From Marinifaba aquimaris (lineage in GTDB: Bacteria > Pseudomonadota > Gammaproteobacteria > Enterobacterales > Alteromonadaceae): a stretch of DNA of 64,000 nucleotides. Shown one piece after another: positions 46,031 to 55,760 of this stretch (position 1 is its first letter; each line of letters begins with the position of its first letter). Below the pieces are notes generated by a model, which worked only from the letters and a program-made list of their open reading frames with translations, did no database searches and was not told where the DNA came from. The position numbers and the translations under genes were made by a program. The stretch lies in assembly GCF_013328345.1 (NCBI RefSeq), contig NZ_JABULX010000002.1:62001-126000 (forward strand), written 5' to 3'.

Positions 46031-46918
46031 CTAATCGAGAGTAATGGTGACCTTCTCCATTAAAGAGGTCGCTAAATTGTTATCATAATAAGCGGCTTCA
46101 TTTACAAAAGCCGTATAAACAGTTTTTTCACCCTGATAGTAGATCGTTTCACCTGTTATCAACTGAAATAGCGGATCGCCAGGGTTCAACGCTTTAAAGT
46201 CACTATCTTGAATATTCTTGTGCACCATACCAATGCGCTCACCTTGTTCGTTAACAGGCAATTTTAAACTTTCAAGAAAACGGTATGCTTCTGTTTCTTT
46301 CGGTAAATCAGGTAATGAGTCAGTATTATAAGCTTGAGCAAAATCAAGTATATGTAATGTTAGCTCTTCACTTTGCTCGAAAATATCTTGTCTTAAAACC
46401 GCTTGTGGTACAGGGCCAACTTCAACAATAACCCCATAACGACCCGTCGTAGCCAATAGGTGATGCTCTTCATTTGCTTTGTGATCTTCATCGCGAAATA
46501 TAGTCACTGAAGGCATTTTCAATTTTAAGTAAGCGGCCAATTGATTATAAAAAGGGCCTGCTTGTGGCATTAACAATGTCGGCCCCATATTACTTGTCGT
46601 AGTATGTAGGTCGATAACTAAATCAGTTTTTGATGCCCCTTTTGGACCAAGCTCGGCATTGATCACCTTAGCACGATTTTGTTCGTATCCACCTAAGGTT
46701 TCATCAGCTAAATTATGACTTGCAAATTGACGGTTTAAATCTTGATCGACATAACGGCGATTAATTTCTACCGCCTTGGGATTAGCCAGTAATGTACGTG
46801 TATTAAAGCTGCTTCTTTGAATTAACTCTGGCTGTTGCTGCCATTTCTGTAACAGATAATAGCCTGTTATTTCATTGCCATGTGTAGCACCGACGATAGC
46901 CACTTGCTTAATTGCCAC
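46031..46918 (-). CDS. Aspartoacylase-like zinc carboxypeptidase (AstE/AspA family)
   Basis: 295-residue M14-type enzyme expected to remove the acyl group from N-acetyl-aspartate. The zinc ligands are in VGATHGNEITGYYLL (His and Glu) and DLVIDLHTTTSN (His), the substrate-binding DQDLNRQF and YEQNRAK blocks are present, and the catalytic Glu is in VIVEVGPVPQ. Size and motifs favour aspartoacylase over succinylglutamate desuccinylase; substrate not proven. The cNMP-binding gene follows by 6 bp. Confidence 0.88.
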   Translation of the reverse strand: MAIKQVAIVGATHGNEITGYYLLQKWQQQPELIQRSSFNTRTLLANPKAVEINRRYVDQDLNRQFASHNLADETLGGYEQNRAKVINAELGPKGASKTDLVIDLHTTTSNMGPTLLMPQAGPFYNQLAAYLKLKMPSVTIFRDEDHKANEEHHLLATTGRYGVIVEVGPVPQAVLRQDIFEQSEELTLHILDFAQAYNTDSLPDLPKETEAYRFLESLKLPVNEQGERIGMVHKNIQDSDFKALNPGDPLFQLITGETIYYQGEKTVYTAFVNEAAYYDNNLATSLMEKVTITLD

Positions 46919-47019
46919 TAATTACTGCTCCTCACAAAAAATCTTAAATACTCTAGTTAATTTAGCAGAACTTCCCTGCTAATAATAAGTATTTTCAGCA
47001 ATAACTTAGACAGTGACAT

Positions 47020-47940
47020 TTAAACAAGTTGCACAACATTTTGATTCCGACCGTTACTTTTTGCCTTGTATAGGCAACGATCAGCTTGTAATAGTAGATC
47101 TTCAGGGTTGTGTTGTAGGTGTGGCTGCTGGACACAACAACCAATACTGACAGTTAATTGCTGTGACACTTCCGAACCTGTGTGACCAATCGACAGCTCT
47201 GCAATGTTTTGTTGAATCGATTTCATCAACTCATTTGCGCCATCGAGCTCGGTTTCAGGAAGGATTAGTACAAATTCCTCACCACCGTAACGGCACACCC
47301 AGTCTCGCGGGCGTTTTAAGGTTTGTTTAAGCGCTTGAGCAACGCGTTTGAGTACCAAGTCTCCTTCACCATGGCCGTAGCTATCATTGAATTTTTTAAA
47401 GTAATCAATATCAACCCAAGCCAGTGCAAAAGAAGTATTAGTGCGTTGTGCACTAGCCCACTCTACCGCTAAATGATCATGTAATTGTCTGCGATTGGGA
47501 ATTTCAGTTAGCGCATCGATATTTGCTAATTGCTCCAACATCTTGCGTTGACGCACCATATCCAGCTGAGTTTGGATACGCGCTCTGGTGATAGTGGGGT
47601 GAAAAGGTTTAACAATGTAGTCACATGCACCCAGTTCAAATCCGCGCTCTTGCATATCGATATCATCACGAGCAGTGACAAAAATAACAGGAATTTGTGA
47701 CCAGTGTTTAGACGACTTCAGCACCTTAATCAGTTCAAAGCCGTCCATTTCTGGCATGACAATATCAAGCAAGATGAGATCGGGGGTAAACTCTTCAAGT
47801 AAAGTTAGGGCAGATTTAGCAGAATTGGCCGTTACTACTTTTGCTAAGTGATTAATCAAGTCACCCAATACTATATGACTTGAATTTTCATCATCAACTA
47901 CTAAAACTTTAGCTAAATTGGTATCCGCTAATACTTCCAT
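47020..47940 (-). CDS. Response regulator diguanylate cyclase (REC-GGDEF)
   Basis: 306 residues: receiver domain (about 10-125) with VLVVDDENSS and phospho-Asp in LILLDIVMPEMDG, then a GGDEF domain (about 150-305) with active site RYGGEEFVLILPE and an intact inhibitory RxxD site (RPRD) five residues before it. It should make c-di-GMP when phosphorylated. No kinase gene is next to it. It lies 1.3 kb from the LapD receptor gene and could be one of its c-di-GMP sources. Confidence 0.93.
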   Translation of the reverse strand: MEVLADTNLAKVLVVDDENSSHIVLGDLINHLAKVVTANSAKSALTLLEEFTPDLILLDIVMPEMDGFELIKVLKSSKHWSQIPVIFVTARDDIDMQERGFELGACDYIVKPFHPTITRARIQTQLDMVRQRKMLEQLANIDALTEIPNRRQLHDHLAVEWASAQRTNTSFALAWVDIDYFKKFNDSYGHGEGDLVLKRVAQALKQTLKRPRDWVCRYGGEEFVLILPETELDGANELMKSIQQNIAELSIGHTGSEVSQQLTVSIGCCVQQPHLQHNPEDLLLQADRCLYKAKSNGRNQNVVQLV

Positions 47941-48036
47941 CTTGACCTAACTGACACTTTTGTTTCACACATGTAACTACATTAACTGATCTGACCACCA
48001 TAAGCCTAGTCCTATTTTGTAACTAGGCCCCGATGA

Positions 48037-49173
48037 TTAAGCTAGTGCAGCTTTAATTCGACCAACAATTTCGACTAATTGACCGCGCGGGCAACCAAAG
48101 TTGATGCGGGCAAATTGCTCTTCACCAAAGTCACGACCTGGAGAAGGTCCAACCCCAGCATCTTCCCAAAACTTCTGCACGTCATCTACACCGAGTCCCG
48201 AACAATCAATCCACGCCAAGAAAGTAGCATCCGATTTTTGCATGCTCATGCCTTCAATAGCATTGATTTCTTGATATAAATATTCTTGGTTACCACGTAA
48301 ATAATCTAGCAATGCATCACGCCATGCCAAGCCACCTTTGAATGCAGCTTCTGTTGCTACTAAGCCTAAGACCTGCGCCCATGGCACAATCCCCATACCT
48401 GCGTTACGAAACTTAGCACGTAAACTAGGGTTTGGAATAACTGAGAAAGAAACACCTAAACCGGCAATGTTAAATGTTTTACTCGCCGCCATTAAGCTAA
48501 AAGAATTATCTTTAGCAGCATCAATTAACGGCATAGGAATGTGTTTAGTTTCAGGGTTTAAGATCAAATCACAGTGGATTTCATCAGAGCAAATGATGAC
48601 ATCGTGACGTGCACAAATATCCGCGATTTTAGTTAATTCACTTTCAGTCATAACCGAACCACAAGGATTCATTGGGTTACAAAGAATAAATAATTTAGCT
48701 TTAGGGTTTGCAGCCTGTTGCTCTAGATTATCTAAATCTAATTGGTAACGGCCATTAATAAGCTGACTTGGGATCTTACCAATTTCGCAGTGATTTAATT
48801 CAGGCGCTTTTAACATCGGCGGGTAGTTGGGTGTTTGCACCAAAATAATATCGCCCGCGTCACAAAATGCTTTTGCTGCCACATTAAAAGCAGGTACCAC
48901 ACCTGGATTCCAAACTAACCAGTCTGCTTGAATAGCCCAGTTGTGCTCACGTTTGATCCAATCAACCGTGGCTTGATTAAGCGATTCGTACGGTAACGTG
49001 TATCCCAGAGGACCGTGTTGAGTTCGCTCAACGATTGCATCAATCACGTCTTGCGGGGGAGAAAACTCAGTATCAGCTACCCAAGCAGGGATAATATCTT
49101 TACCTTTGTATTTATCCCACTTAAAAGAATGTGTGGGTTTGCGATCTATAATGCGATCAAAATCAAATGACAT
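48037..49173 (-). CDS. PatB/MalY-type PLP C-S lyase/aminotransferase
   Basis: 378-residue class I/II fold PLP enzyme of the PatB (cystathionine beta-lyase, MalY) family. The start MSFDFDRIIDRKPTHSFKWD and the IPAWVADTEFSPP block are typical. The PLP lysine is in LMAASKTFNIAGLGVSF, the PLP-phosphate and ring contacts in CNPMNPCGSVM and CSDEIHCDL, the carboxylate Arg in FARINFGCPRG. It probably splits C-S bonds of cystathionine or cystine. Stand-alone gene. Confidence 0.92.
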   Translation of the reverse strand: MSFDFDRIIDRKPTHSFKWDKYKGKDIIPAWVADTEFSPPQDVIDAIVERTQHGPLGYTLPYESLNQATVDWIKREHNWAIQADWLVWNPGVVPAFNVAAKAFCDAGDIILVQTPNYPPMLKAPELNHCEIGKIPSQLINGRYQLDLDNLEQQAANPKAKLFILCNPMNPCGSVMTESELTKIADICARHDVIICSDEIHCDLILNPETKHIPMPLIDAAKDNSFSLMAASKTFNIAGLGVSFSVIPNPSLRAKFRNAGMGIVPWAQVLGLVATEAAFKGGLAWRDALLDYLRGNQEYLYQEINAIEGMSMQKSDATFLAWIDCSGLGVDDVQKFWEDAGVGPSPGRDFGEEQFARINFGCPRGQLVEIVGRIKAALA

Positions 49174-49245
49174 GGTTAATCCTAATAATGGAAAAGTTAT
49201 TGCTGAGTATTGTTACTTTTCATCGAAAAGAGAGCAAGACTCCGG

Positions 49246-51186
49246 CTAATTTTTCAGGCTAAAAGACTCAGGACGAGCGATAAAACCTTGATAAGCATCA
49301 AAGTGATAATCTTTCAGTAAGCCAAGCTGTTCTTCTGTTTCTACACGGGTTGCGATCACTTTGATATCTAAATTGTGTATCGTGGTACACAATGAACCAA
49401 CAAAGTAAGCATCGTTTTCACTGTTCATTGCCATTTGTGTGTAAGCATGATCAATTTTAACGTACTGTGGGTGTATAGATTGCAGGTAGGCAAGTGAAGA
49501 GAAGTTTCGCCCTACTCTATCCACACCAAAATGAATATTCATATCGGTCAATCGACGACATAAATACTCAATGTGTTCTAAGTTATAAATAACACTCTCT
49601 TCACTAAATTCAAAACCAATATAAGGTGCGATACCTTGGTTGCTTTCTAACTTAGCGACAAGCCAATCAATAAACTCTAAATTCTTTAACGCCGAAGCAG
49701 TTAAGTTAATGGCGTACACTTGCTCTTGGTTATGTTGTAAATAATCGATAAGTAATTCAATGACTTTACGGTCAAATAAAGTGCCTAACTCAAATTCATC
49801 AAGTACAGAGATAAAAGCCCCGGCATGAACTTGTTCCAAATTATCTAATTTAAGCTTGGCAAATGCTTCAAAATGCAACGTTGACCCAGAATCAATCAAA
49901 CTCACGGGTTGCCTTGAAAAAGCTAAAGACGAGCTATCAATAGCTTTTTCAACTGCATCTTTAATATCCAAACGGGCAAAGTTGTGACGCGATTCATTCG
50001 ATTGCTCAATTAACTTAAACTGTGTTGTTTCTTGCCTCGCTAACTGCATTGCGTGGTCAGCAAGCGCTAACACACTAGAATTGTCACTTTTTTCGGTAAT
50101 GTAAACGGCACCAATATTACAAATTCGCTGTTGGCCAAAACACTCTTTTAAAGACGTGGTGTGCAGCTGTAAAGTTAACTTACTCACCAGTGCCTGACCC
50201 TGCTCTTTATCTATATTGCTAACAATCAAGGCAAATTCATGCGCAGATAAACGACATTTGACCGAGCCCGTATGCTCAGCAAGCTCATTTTCAAGATGAT
50301 GAGCAATTTGTTTCACCGCTTCATCTCGAGCTAACCAACCTTGCTTGTGATTAATCTCATCTAATCCCAATACTTCAATAAAGATGACCAAACCTTCGGT
50401 TTGTTCTTCTAGCCAAGCTAGCAATTGGCGATTGAAAAAAGCTCGATTACCAAAGCCTGTCGTCGCATCTTGGAATGCTTGTTCCTTTAATTTGTTATGA
50501 AGTCTCGCTTCTTCAGAAAACTGCTCTTGCAACTTTGCAGTCATCTTATTAATCGCTTCGGTAACCGTTGCAAACTCTAAGGTGTCAGGAATAGGCAGAG
50601 GTTCTCCAAATTTGCGCTCTTGAACGGCTTGCGCTTTTTCTTTGATTGCTTCTAACGGTTTAAGTAATCGGCGAATACCCGTAATAGCCAATAAGATGAG
50701 AATAGATGACAGCAAAGCAAGCCAGCTCGACATATCTACAAAAGCACGCCAAAGTTGTTGGTAGGCAAAACCAGGGTGCCCTTTTATTGTCAATTCACCC
50801 GTCTGCAGCCAACCAGAGGTGATCGTATTGTTCACACTCGGTACTTTTATAAGATCTAATGCTACAAACCAATCAGGTACACCAGATACCTTAACAGGTA
50901 CTTGTTCTTTTATTAATTTGTCTTGGTTTAACATCCTGACCGCAATCACTTCATAAAAGCCACCATCAAAATAGGTTTTAATCGTCGATTGCACCAATAC
51001 CTCATCTTCCATCTCGAGCGGTTCAGCCAAGGCCATACTCAAAGAGGTTGATGTGTTGTTAAGATCAGACTCCAACTGATTGACCAAGTAATGTCGAGTA
51101 TTGGCAAACTCTAGCCATAAAACACCAACTAAGTTAGCGCTAAAACTAATTAAAATGACCACTAAAAGTTTGTTAAATAATGTCAT
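49246..51186 (-). CDS. lapD: LapD-type c-di-GMP receptor
   Basis: 646-residue inner-membrane receptor: helix 1 (about 7-25), periplasmic LapD/MoxY_N output domain (about 26-150), helix 2, HAMP, then GGDEF-like and EAL-like domains. Both enzymatic motifs are lost: the GGDEF site reads LSAHEFALIV and the EAL site HFEAFAKL, so it binds rather than makes or breaks c-di-GMP. In Pseudomonas and Shewanella LapD bound to c-di-GMP captures the protease LapG. It begins 9 bp after lapG in the same operon. Confidence 0.92.
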   Translation of the reverse strand: MTLFNKLLVVILISFSANLVGVLWLEFANTRHYLVNQLESDLNNTSTSLSMALAEPLEMEDEVLVQSTIKTYFDGGFYEVIAVRMLNQDKLIKEQVPVKVSGVPDWFVALDLIKVPSVNNTITSGWLQTGELTIKGHPGFAYQQLWRAFVDMSSWLALLSSILILLAITGIRRLLKPLEAIKEKAQAVQERKFGEPLPIPDTLEFATVTEAINKMTAKLQEQFSEEARLHNKLKEQAFQDATTGFGNRAFFNRQLLAWLEEQTEGLVIFIEVLGLDEINHKQGWLARDEAVKQIAHHLENELAEHTGSVKCRLSAHEFALIVSNIDKEQGQALVSKLTLQLHTTSLKECFGQQRICNIGAVYITEKSDNSSVLALADHAMQLARQETTQFKLIEQSNESRHNFARLDIKDAVEKAIDSSSLAFSRQPVSLIDSGSTLHFEAFAKLKLDNLEQVHAGAFISVLDEFELGTLFDRKVIELLIDYLQHNQEQVYAINLTASALKNLEFIDWLVAKLESNQGIAPYIGFEFSEESVIYNLEHIEYLCRRLTDMNIHFGVDRVGRNFSSLAYLQSIHPQYVKIDHAYTQMAMNSENDAYFVGSLCTTIHNLDIKVIATRVETEEQLGLLKDYHFDAYQGFIARPESFSLKN

Positions 51187-51195
51187 GTTTGGGCC

Positions 51196-51849
51196 TTATT
51201 CAAAAAAGTCTGTCAGTTGATATCGCGATGTCAGGTCACTCCAGCTATCTAGCTGTTGCGAACTCCCAACCAATTGTCCTCTTCCCTTTTGCTTATTCAG
51301 CCATAGCTTTTGCGCATTAAAAGAGAAAACAGGCACGAGATCTTTTCGCGCCGAGGCAGGTTTAATTTCGCCATCGATATTATCTAAGATAAGAGGCATA
51401 GCAGAAGGCTTAGGGTAATAAGCCAATACCATGTGAAATTGGTTTAAACTCAGCGCTTTAACATAGGTAAGCCTGAGCTTTTCAACCGGCATTCCCAGCT
51501 CAATTAATGTGAAGTATTTGGCGATAGAAAAGTCTTCACAATCACCGGCTTTTTCGCCAATAAATTCAATGGGGGTTGCCCAGTAATCATTTTGCTGCCA
51601 AAGCTGCTGATCAGTTGTGAACTCAAAAAAGTTAAAGAATTGATTTACTCGCTTGATTTGCTCAAGCTCATCTTTATCGTGGTTTTGTTCTATGATTCGC
51701 CGCCAAGCTTTTGTGCGTTTGACGGCGTTTTCATCATAGGTAGTCTGCATATAGTTAAGTAGTTTATCTAAATTCAGTTTATCACTGGCGGTATGAGCAA
51801 TACCCAAACCCAACAGCAGCAGTAAACTGATTAAAGAAAAAATCCTCAA
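51196..51849 (-). CDS. lapG: LapG-type periplasmic cysteine protease
   Basis: 217-residue transglutaminase-like cysteine proteinase (BTLCP). Signal peptide ends around LGIAHTAS. The catalytic triad is complete: Cys in EKAGDCEDFSIAKY, His in NQFHMVLAYYP and Asp in LILDNIDGEIKPA. By homology it cuts the N-terminal retention module of the large adhesin when LapD is free of c-di-GMP; the target site lies outside this window. Calcium-binding acidic residues near the Cys also match the family. Confidence 0.93.
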   Translation of the reverse strand: MRIFSLISLLLLLGLGIAHTASDKLNLDKLLNYMQTTYDENAVKRTKAWRRIIEQNHDKDELEQIKRVNQFFNFFEFTTDQQLWQQNDYWATPIEFIGEKAGDCEDFSIAKYFTLIELGMPVEKLRLTYVKALSLNQFHMVLAYYPKPSAMPLILDNIDGEIKPASARKDLVPVFSFNAQKLWLNKQKGRGQLVGSSQQLDSWSDLTSRYQLTDFFE

Positions 51850-51892
51850 CGATTTTTATTCCTATAATAGACAATCAAAATCTAATAGAGAG

Positions 51893-53032
51893 CTACCAAC
51901 CAATCACATTTTGTGGCCCTTCTTCAGGGGCTATTTGTGGTCTCTCATCCATAATAAATATATGCCATTTATCGGCAGTTAATGACTCTGTCGATTCAGC
52001 CTGAATAAAGACATTTCTTGCATCCACGATATCATCTTCATTCACTTCTCTGACACGCTCAATCGTTAAGACTTCAGATAAACTGATATCTACACGTCGG
52101 TTTAACATGTGAACTTCTTCGCTGTCACCTTGTTCCAGCAGCTCAGTTTCACCTTTAGCCACAGTATTAATCTTTGCTGGTTCAATTTCGTAATCGCTGA
52201 TTAACATCGCTTTAATTGATTCAGCTCGACGCTTACTTAAACGCATATTGTAACTATCAGAGCCTAACGCTGATGTATGACCATTAACCACAATACGCTG
52301 AACGTTATAGTTATTGATAAAATTAGCTAACTCAGTCAAACGGTCAAGATAAACAGGTTGAATATCTGCACTATCATGTTCAAAACGCACAGTTAAAGAG
52401 TAATCCACATGGCGTTCTTCTAAAATAGGACAGCCCATTTCATCAACGTAAAAATGACTTGGCGTGTCATCACATTTATCTAAATGGTTAGGGACTAAAT
52501 CTAAATCAGCATCTTCTAGGTTCGCTAATAAGCCATCGCCTTCATAAACTTGGCTATCAATAAAGACTTTCGAGTGAACAGGCGCAGCTAAAGTCACGTT
52601 TTGACTTTCAATCAGTGACTTAAGATAAGCCATGCGGCGTTGACTCTTTACTTGGTCGTAAAGAATATCGGCTTCGTTCGTCGCGATACCTTCGAGCTTA
52701 AAATACCACTTTTGGTCCGCCGGTAATTTGCGAAGAAAACGCACAAAGCGCTCGCGCTCTTTGTGTTCTAATTCATAGCTATCGGCTTCAAATTGAACTT
52801 CGTAGTCTTGCTTTAAAAGCTGATCTTTGACTTCAGAACAACCTGAATTATCAACTCGACGCCCATCTTTCGTATAGTTACACAGATCACGAGCTAAAAT
52901 CACACCATCTTTATCCAAGTCCGCTAATTTGGCGTACTCTTTATTATCTATGGTGTTCCATTCTTTAACTTGGTCTTGGCTTGAACACGCAGTCAGAGCA
53001 AGTGAAGCAAGAATCAGACTAAGCTTTTTCAT
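51893..53032 (-). CDS. OmpA-family lipoprotein in the adhesin operon
   Basis: 379-residue outer-membrane lipoprotein with lipobox LTAC (Cys 16). It has acidic, calcium-binding thrombospondin type 3-like segments (DLDKDGVILARDLC and DLDLVPNHLDKCDDTP) and a C-terminal OmpA domain (about 210-330) with the peptidoglycan-binding NGHTSALGSDSYNMRLSKRR motif. It shares a TAATG stop/start with the TolC gene upstream. Shewanella Bpf operons also have an OmpA-like gene here. It may fix the export channel or adhesin to the wall; that is inferred. Confidence 0.88.
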   Translation of the reverse strand: MKKLSLILASLALTACSSQDQVKEWNTIDNKEYAKLADLDKDGVILARDLCNYTKDGRRVDNSGCSEVKDQLLKQDYEVQFEADSYELEHKERERFVRFLRKLPADQKWYFKLEGIATNEADILYDQVKSQRRMAYLKSLIESQNVTLAAPVHSKVFIDSQVYEGDGLLANLEDADLDLVPNHLDKCDDTPSHFYVDEMGCPILEERHVDYSLTVRFEHDSADIQPVYLDRLTELANFINNYNVQRIVVNGHTSALGSDSYNMRLSKRRAESIKAMLISDYEIEPAKINTVAKGETELLEQGDSEEVHMLNRRVDISLSEVLTIERVREVNEDDIVDARNVFIQAESTESLTADKWHIFIMDERPQIAPEEGPQNVIGW

Positions 53033-54351
53033 TACTCAATTCCCTGCCAGTAAACAGCGCTGTTGATACGTAAACCTTTTAATAAGCGCCCCATTGAATT
53101 AAGTACACGGTACTTAGCTACGATATAATTTGCTTCAGCATCGATATAGTTACGACGCGCTTCGAACAGTTCATTCTCAGTATCAAGTAAATCAAGCAGC
53201 GTGCGACGACCTAAATCAAATTGCTTTTTATACGCTTGTTGCGTTAAGTAACTTTGCTCTACATGTAATTGCAGGTGTGTAATTTGGTCTTCTGTAAATT
53301 GATAAGCATTCCAAGCAAACTTGGCACCTTCAACAACTTGGCGCATAGCAGAAATCTGTAGTTCCTTAGCTTGCTCAATTTGATAAGCGCTTTGCAGCTC
53401 TTTCGCTTTGTCTTGTCCACCACGGAATAAGTTGTAGCTAAAGATTAAATCAGCTCTTAATTCATCGCGCTCAACATTATCGTTGTTGTTGTCATCCGTT
53501 ACGCGATTGCTCAATTCAAGTGTCACTTTAGGAAAATAAGCACTTTCGCTTTGACCTAGTTGCGCTTGTGCAGCTCTTACATCAGACGATGCCGCCAATA
53601 AAGTTGGATGAGAGTCTTTAGCTAAGTCTAATAATTGGCCTTCAGAAGCAGGTAATAAAATTTGATCGGCAACAGGGGATACTAACTCTCCTGGCATTTC
53701 ACCAACTAGACGAACGTATGCGTTAACGGTATCAGCGTAATTATTTTTGCTGCTGATTAAATTAGCATGTGCTCTAGCTAAACGACCGCGAATTTGCGAA
53801 AGGTCGGAAGTTGTACCTAAACCGCTTTCTGTACGAAGCTGAATTTGTTCAAAAATTTCTTGATGCGAATCTAGGTTTTTTTGTGCTAATTCAACTAATT
53901 GCTTTTGTTTTAACACTTCAAGATAAGTTGAAGCAATTTCTAAAGCCGTATTTTCAGCTTGGTCTAACAATAAGTATTTTTCAGAAGAAAGCTCGTGTTC
54001 AGTACGGTTGATATTTTCAGAGGTATAAAAACCATCAAAAAGTAATTGTTCTAATGTAATGCCGTAGCTAATTGGTTCGATTTCTTCATCTTCAATATTG
54101 GCACGAGTTTGTTGTGAGTCTTGTTCACCCACACCAACGCTTGCTGATAGATCAATAGACGGATACCAACCACCTTTCGCTTCTTTAAATACTTGTTCTG
54201 AGCTGCGGTATCTGTGATAAACCGCTTTTAATTCAGGGTTAGTATTGAATGCTGTCGCTACTGTTTGTTCTAGTGACTTAGCGTGGGCTAGGTTTACAGA
54301 TAAACCTAAGCCAAGCGCTGTCATAGCGCTAGCAATGTATTTAAGTTTCAT
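53032..54351 (-). CDS. TolC-family outer-membrane factor (LapE/AggA type)
   Basis: 439 residues with a signal peptide ending NLAHA, then two OEP repeats of long helices and strands typical of TolC: SLEQTVATAFNTNPELKAVYHRYR at the first, and RRTLLDLLDTENELFEARRNYI at the second. It forms the outer-membrane channel of the type I secretion system for the adhesin. Starts 20 bp after the HlyD-type gene ends and overlaps the OmpA-type gene by one base. Confidence 0.93.
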   Translation of the reverse strand: MKLKYIASAMTALGLGLSVNLAHAKSLEQTVATAFNTNPELKAVYHRYRSSEQVFKEAKGGWYPSIDLSASVGVGEQDSQQTRANIEDEEIEPISYGITLEQLLFDGFYTSENINRTEHELSSEKYLLLDQAENTALEIASTYLEVLKQKQLVELAQKNLDSHQEIFEQIQLRTESGLGTTSDLSQIRGRLARAHANLISSKNNYADTVNAYVRLVGEMPGELVSPVADQILLPASEGQLLDLAKDSHPTLLAASSDVRAAQAQLGQSESAYFPKVTLELSNRVTDDNNNDNVERDELRADLIFSYNLFRGGQDKAKELQSAYQIEQAKELQISAMRQVVEGAKFAWNAYQFTEDQITHLQLHVEQSYLTQQAYKKQFDLGRRTLLDLLDTENELFEARRNYIDAEANYIVAKYRVLNSMGRLLKGLRINSAVYWQGIE

Positions 54352-54371
54352 GGCAAATTCTCAAATTCTTC

Positions 54372-55760
54372 TTATTTTTCCCGAAGTGCATTTTGCTTGG
54401 CACGGATGATCGGCTTCAACAAATAGTCCAGCACAGTTTTCTTGCCGGTGATGACATCAACTGAAGCAGTCATACCAGGGATAATAGGTAATTTCTCATT
54501 ATTTTTATCGAAATAGCTATCTTCGGTACGCACTCGGATCAGGTAATAGCTATTATCTTTTTCATCTTGGATTGTATCTGCACTAATGTGCTCAACGTTG
54601 CCTTTTAAGCCTCCATAAATGGCAAAGTCGTATGCAGTTAACTTAATAACGGCATCTAGTTCAGGTCTTAAAAACGCGATATCTTTTGGTGAGATTTTCG
54701 CTTCGATTAACAAACTGTCCTCAATTGGGACAATTTCCATCAAATCCATTCCAGGTTGAACGACACCACCAACGGTCGTTACTTTAATCGTCTTTATTTT
54801 ACCATGAACCGGCGAAGTTACAGTGGTCCTTCTAAGCCTATCCTCAACAGAGACTAATGCTTCATCTAAACTGGCAAGTTTAGATTCCACCTCTGCCAGT
54901 TTTTCTTGGCTTTCACTTCTAAATTTAAGTGCCACCTCTTGGCGTTTTTTCTTCACTTCGCTCATTTCCGCAGCCAATTTTGGCAGTGAAATTCTTGCAC
55001 TCGCTAACTCACCTTTTACTTCATTGGCGGTACGTTCTAGTTTGATAAGTTCAACTTCAGAGACCACACCACGCTCAGCAAGCGGGCGAGTCAACTTCAT
55101 CTCTTTATCGACTAGGTTGTACGAGTTAGCTAAGTGCTCTACTTTCGATGTTAATTCATCAAAAGCAGCTTGTTTTTGATTAACTTGTTGATCCAAGATC
55201 TCAAGTTGATTAATCAAATTTCGAATGCGCTCAATGTAATAAGCACGCTGTCTTTCAATCACCCGGCTTGATGCGATTTTTTCAATATCAGAAAAATCTA
55301 AATCAACCGGAGTTGCGTCAACAGAGTAATCACCTTTCTCTGTAGAAATGGATACACTCGATAGCTCAGCTCTTAATCGAATAGAAGCGGCAGCAAAACT
55401 ACCCCGTTGCGTTTCTTGCTCTCGAAAGTCTGATAAAAAGCGAGTATCGTCTATCGTTAGTAATGATTCGCCAACATTAACAGTCTGGCCTTCTCTAACG
55501 AGAATTTCTTTTACAATACCGCCTTCCAAGTTTTGAATAACCTGGATTTGTTGCGACGGTATTACTTTCCCCGTACCAACCGTTACTTCATCAATTTCAG
55601 CAAAGCCAGCCCAACACAGAGCAAGAAAAACAAAAGCAACAATGGCATACAATAAATGTCTCGACGCTCTGGGTGATTTCTCTAAAACCACCCCATCAAG
55701 TTGATCAAAAAAATCGAGCTCTTGGCGATTTGCTTTTGGTTCAGTTGTTTTAATATTCAT
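54372..55760 (-). CDS. HlyD-type membrane fusion protein (LapC type)
   Basis: 462-residue adaptor linking the ABC transporter to TolC. One N-terminal membrane helix (LLYAIVAFVFLALCWAGFAE), lipoyl-like half-motif EGGIVKEILVREGQTV, a long coiled coil (about 150-310) and the C-terminal half-motif ending GMTASVDVITGKKTVLDYLL. It overlaps the ABC gene by one base (ATGA-type junction), so the two are co-translated. Confidence 0.94.
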   Translation of the reverse strand: MNIKTTEPKANRQELDFFDQLDGVVLEKSPRASRHLLYAIVAFVFLALCWAGFAEIDEVTVGTGKVIPSQQIQVIQNLEGGIVKEILVREGQTVNVGESLLTIDDTRFLSDFREQETQRGSFAAASIRLRAELSSVSISTEKGDYSVDATPVDLDFSDIEKIASSRVIERQRAYYIERIRNLINQLEILDQQVNQKQAAFDELTSKVEHLANSYNLVDKEMKLTRPLAERGVVSEVELIKLERTANEVKGELASARISLPKLAAEMSEVKKKRQEVALKFRSESQEKLAEVESKLASLDEALVSVEDRLRRTTVTSPVHGKIKTIKVTTVGGVVQPGMDLMEIVPIEDSLLIEAKISPKDIAFLRPELDAVIKLTAYDFAIYGGLKGNVEHISADTIQDEKDNSYYLIRVRTEDSYFDKNNEKLPIIPGMTASVDVITGKKTVLDYLLKPIIRAKQNALREK

